From Amblyornis subalaris (Eukaryota; Chordata; Aves; Passeriformes; Ptilonorhynchidae): a stretch of 64,000 bases of DNA. Positions 63,653 to 64,000 of this stretch are shown here, piece after piece (within the stretch, counting starts at the first letter, position 1; each line of letters starts with the position of its first letter). Location of the stretch: assembly GCA_018881555.1 (NCBI GenBank), contig JACAXG010000071.1, positions 2,238,537-2,302,536 of the forward strand, written 5' to 3'. The notes below the pieces were generated by a model. The model had not been told where the DNA came from. It made no database searches and worked only from the letters and a program-made list of their open reading frames with translations. A program made the position numbers and the translations under genes.

Positions 63653-64000
63653 GTGAGTTACAGATGCATTGGAACTTGCTCACAGGGGTGTTATTCTGAA
63701 CAGAGAATGATACTGTAGATGTTTGGCTGTGGAATTTGGCTGTATAAGTGTTTTGGCTGTGTAATTGCTGCTGTTTGTGTGGCCCTGACGTTTGTCAGGG
63801 TTGGGAACGGGGGGGTGTGTGCATCTTTGGTGGCTGAAACATTGGGGCATGGGACAATCCAACTGTGGAAAGTGGTTTTCCATTATATTCAGGTGCATCC
63901 GGGCACCTTGCCTGCATGTCAGGTCGATGGAGGGACTGAGCACTTGTGGTTTTATGCCTCCAGCTCTCTAGATGTCTCTGTACACTTTATGTCACGACAG
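63653..64000 (+). other. SUDS3 intron 9 (partial)
   Basis: Intron sequence to the window edge. The remaining C-terminal exons are not present. Confidence 0.8.

Overview
The window is vertebrate nuclear DNA, most likely from a neoavian bird. The evidence is small exons with GT-AG introns, several CR1 LINE fragments with the usual avian 3' end, compact introns, and no Alu, B1 or L1 elements. Isolated single N bases, about one every several hundred bases, look like masked heterozygous sites. I see no bacterial genes, CRISPR array, provirus or complete mobile element.

Two protein-coding genes stand head to head. On the minus strand is the 5' part of TAOK3 (TAO-family STE20 kinase, MAP3K-like). 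Nine coding exons between 2333 and 14681 join in phase to 273 codons, covering nearly all of the N-terminal kinase domain. The rest of the gene (tail and coiled coils) lies beyond base 1. Its untranslated 5' end probably lies at the CpG island at about 48.56-49.48 kb, which implies a first intron of more than 30 kb with little recognisable content. On the plus strand is SUDS3 (SDS3, a SIN3A/HDAC corepressor subunit). Nine coding exons between 52977 and 63652 join in phase to 238 codons plus one base; the C-terminal part, about 90 codons judging from the human protein, lies beyond base 64000. The TAOK3-SUDS3 head-to-head order is the vertebrate arrangement known from human 12q24.

Layout: 1-2332, TAOK3 intron sequence; 2333-14681, TAOK3 kinase exons with CR1 fragments, a polypurine tract and a small intronic CpG-rich repeat block; 14.8-48.4 kb, presumed TAOK3 5' intron; 48.37-49.48 kb, TAOK3 5' end and CpG island; 49.5-52.8 kb, spacer with a degenerate minisatellite and a CR1 fragment; 52.8-53.3 kb, SUDS3 CpG-island promoter and exon 1; 53.1-64 kb, rest of SUDS3.

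The two genes act separately (stress/MAPK signalling versus chromatin repression) and appear to have their own CpG-island promoters. The most notable feature is SUDS3 intron 7, which has no GT donor. It carries the U12-type AT-AC signals ATATCCTTT and CCTTAAT and lies directly before the exon encoding the SIN3-interaction helix. Apart from that I found no new system; other oddities are listed as hypotheses.
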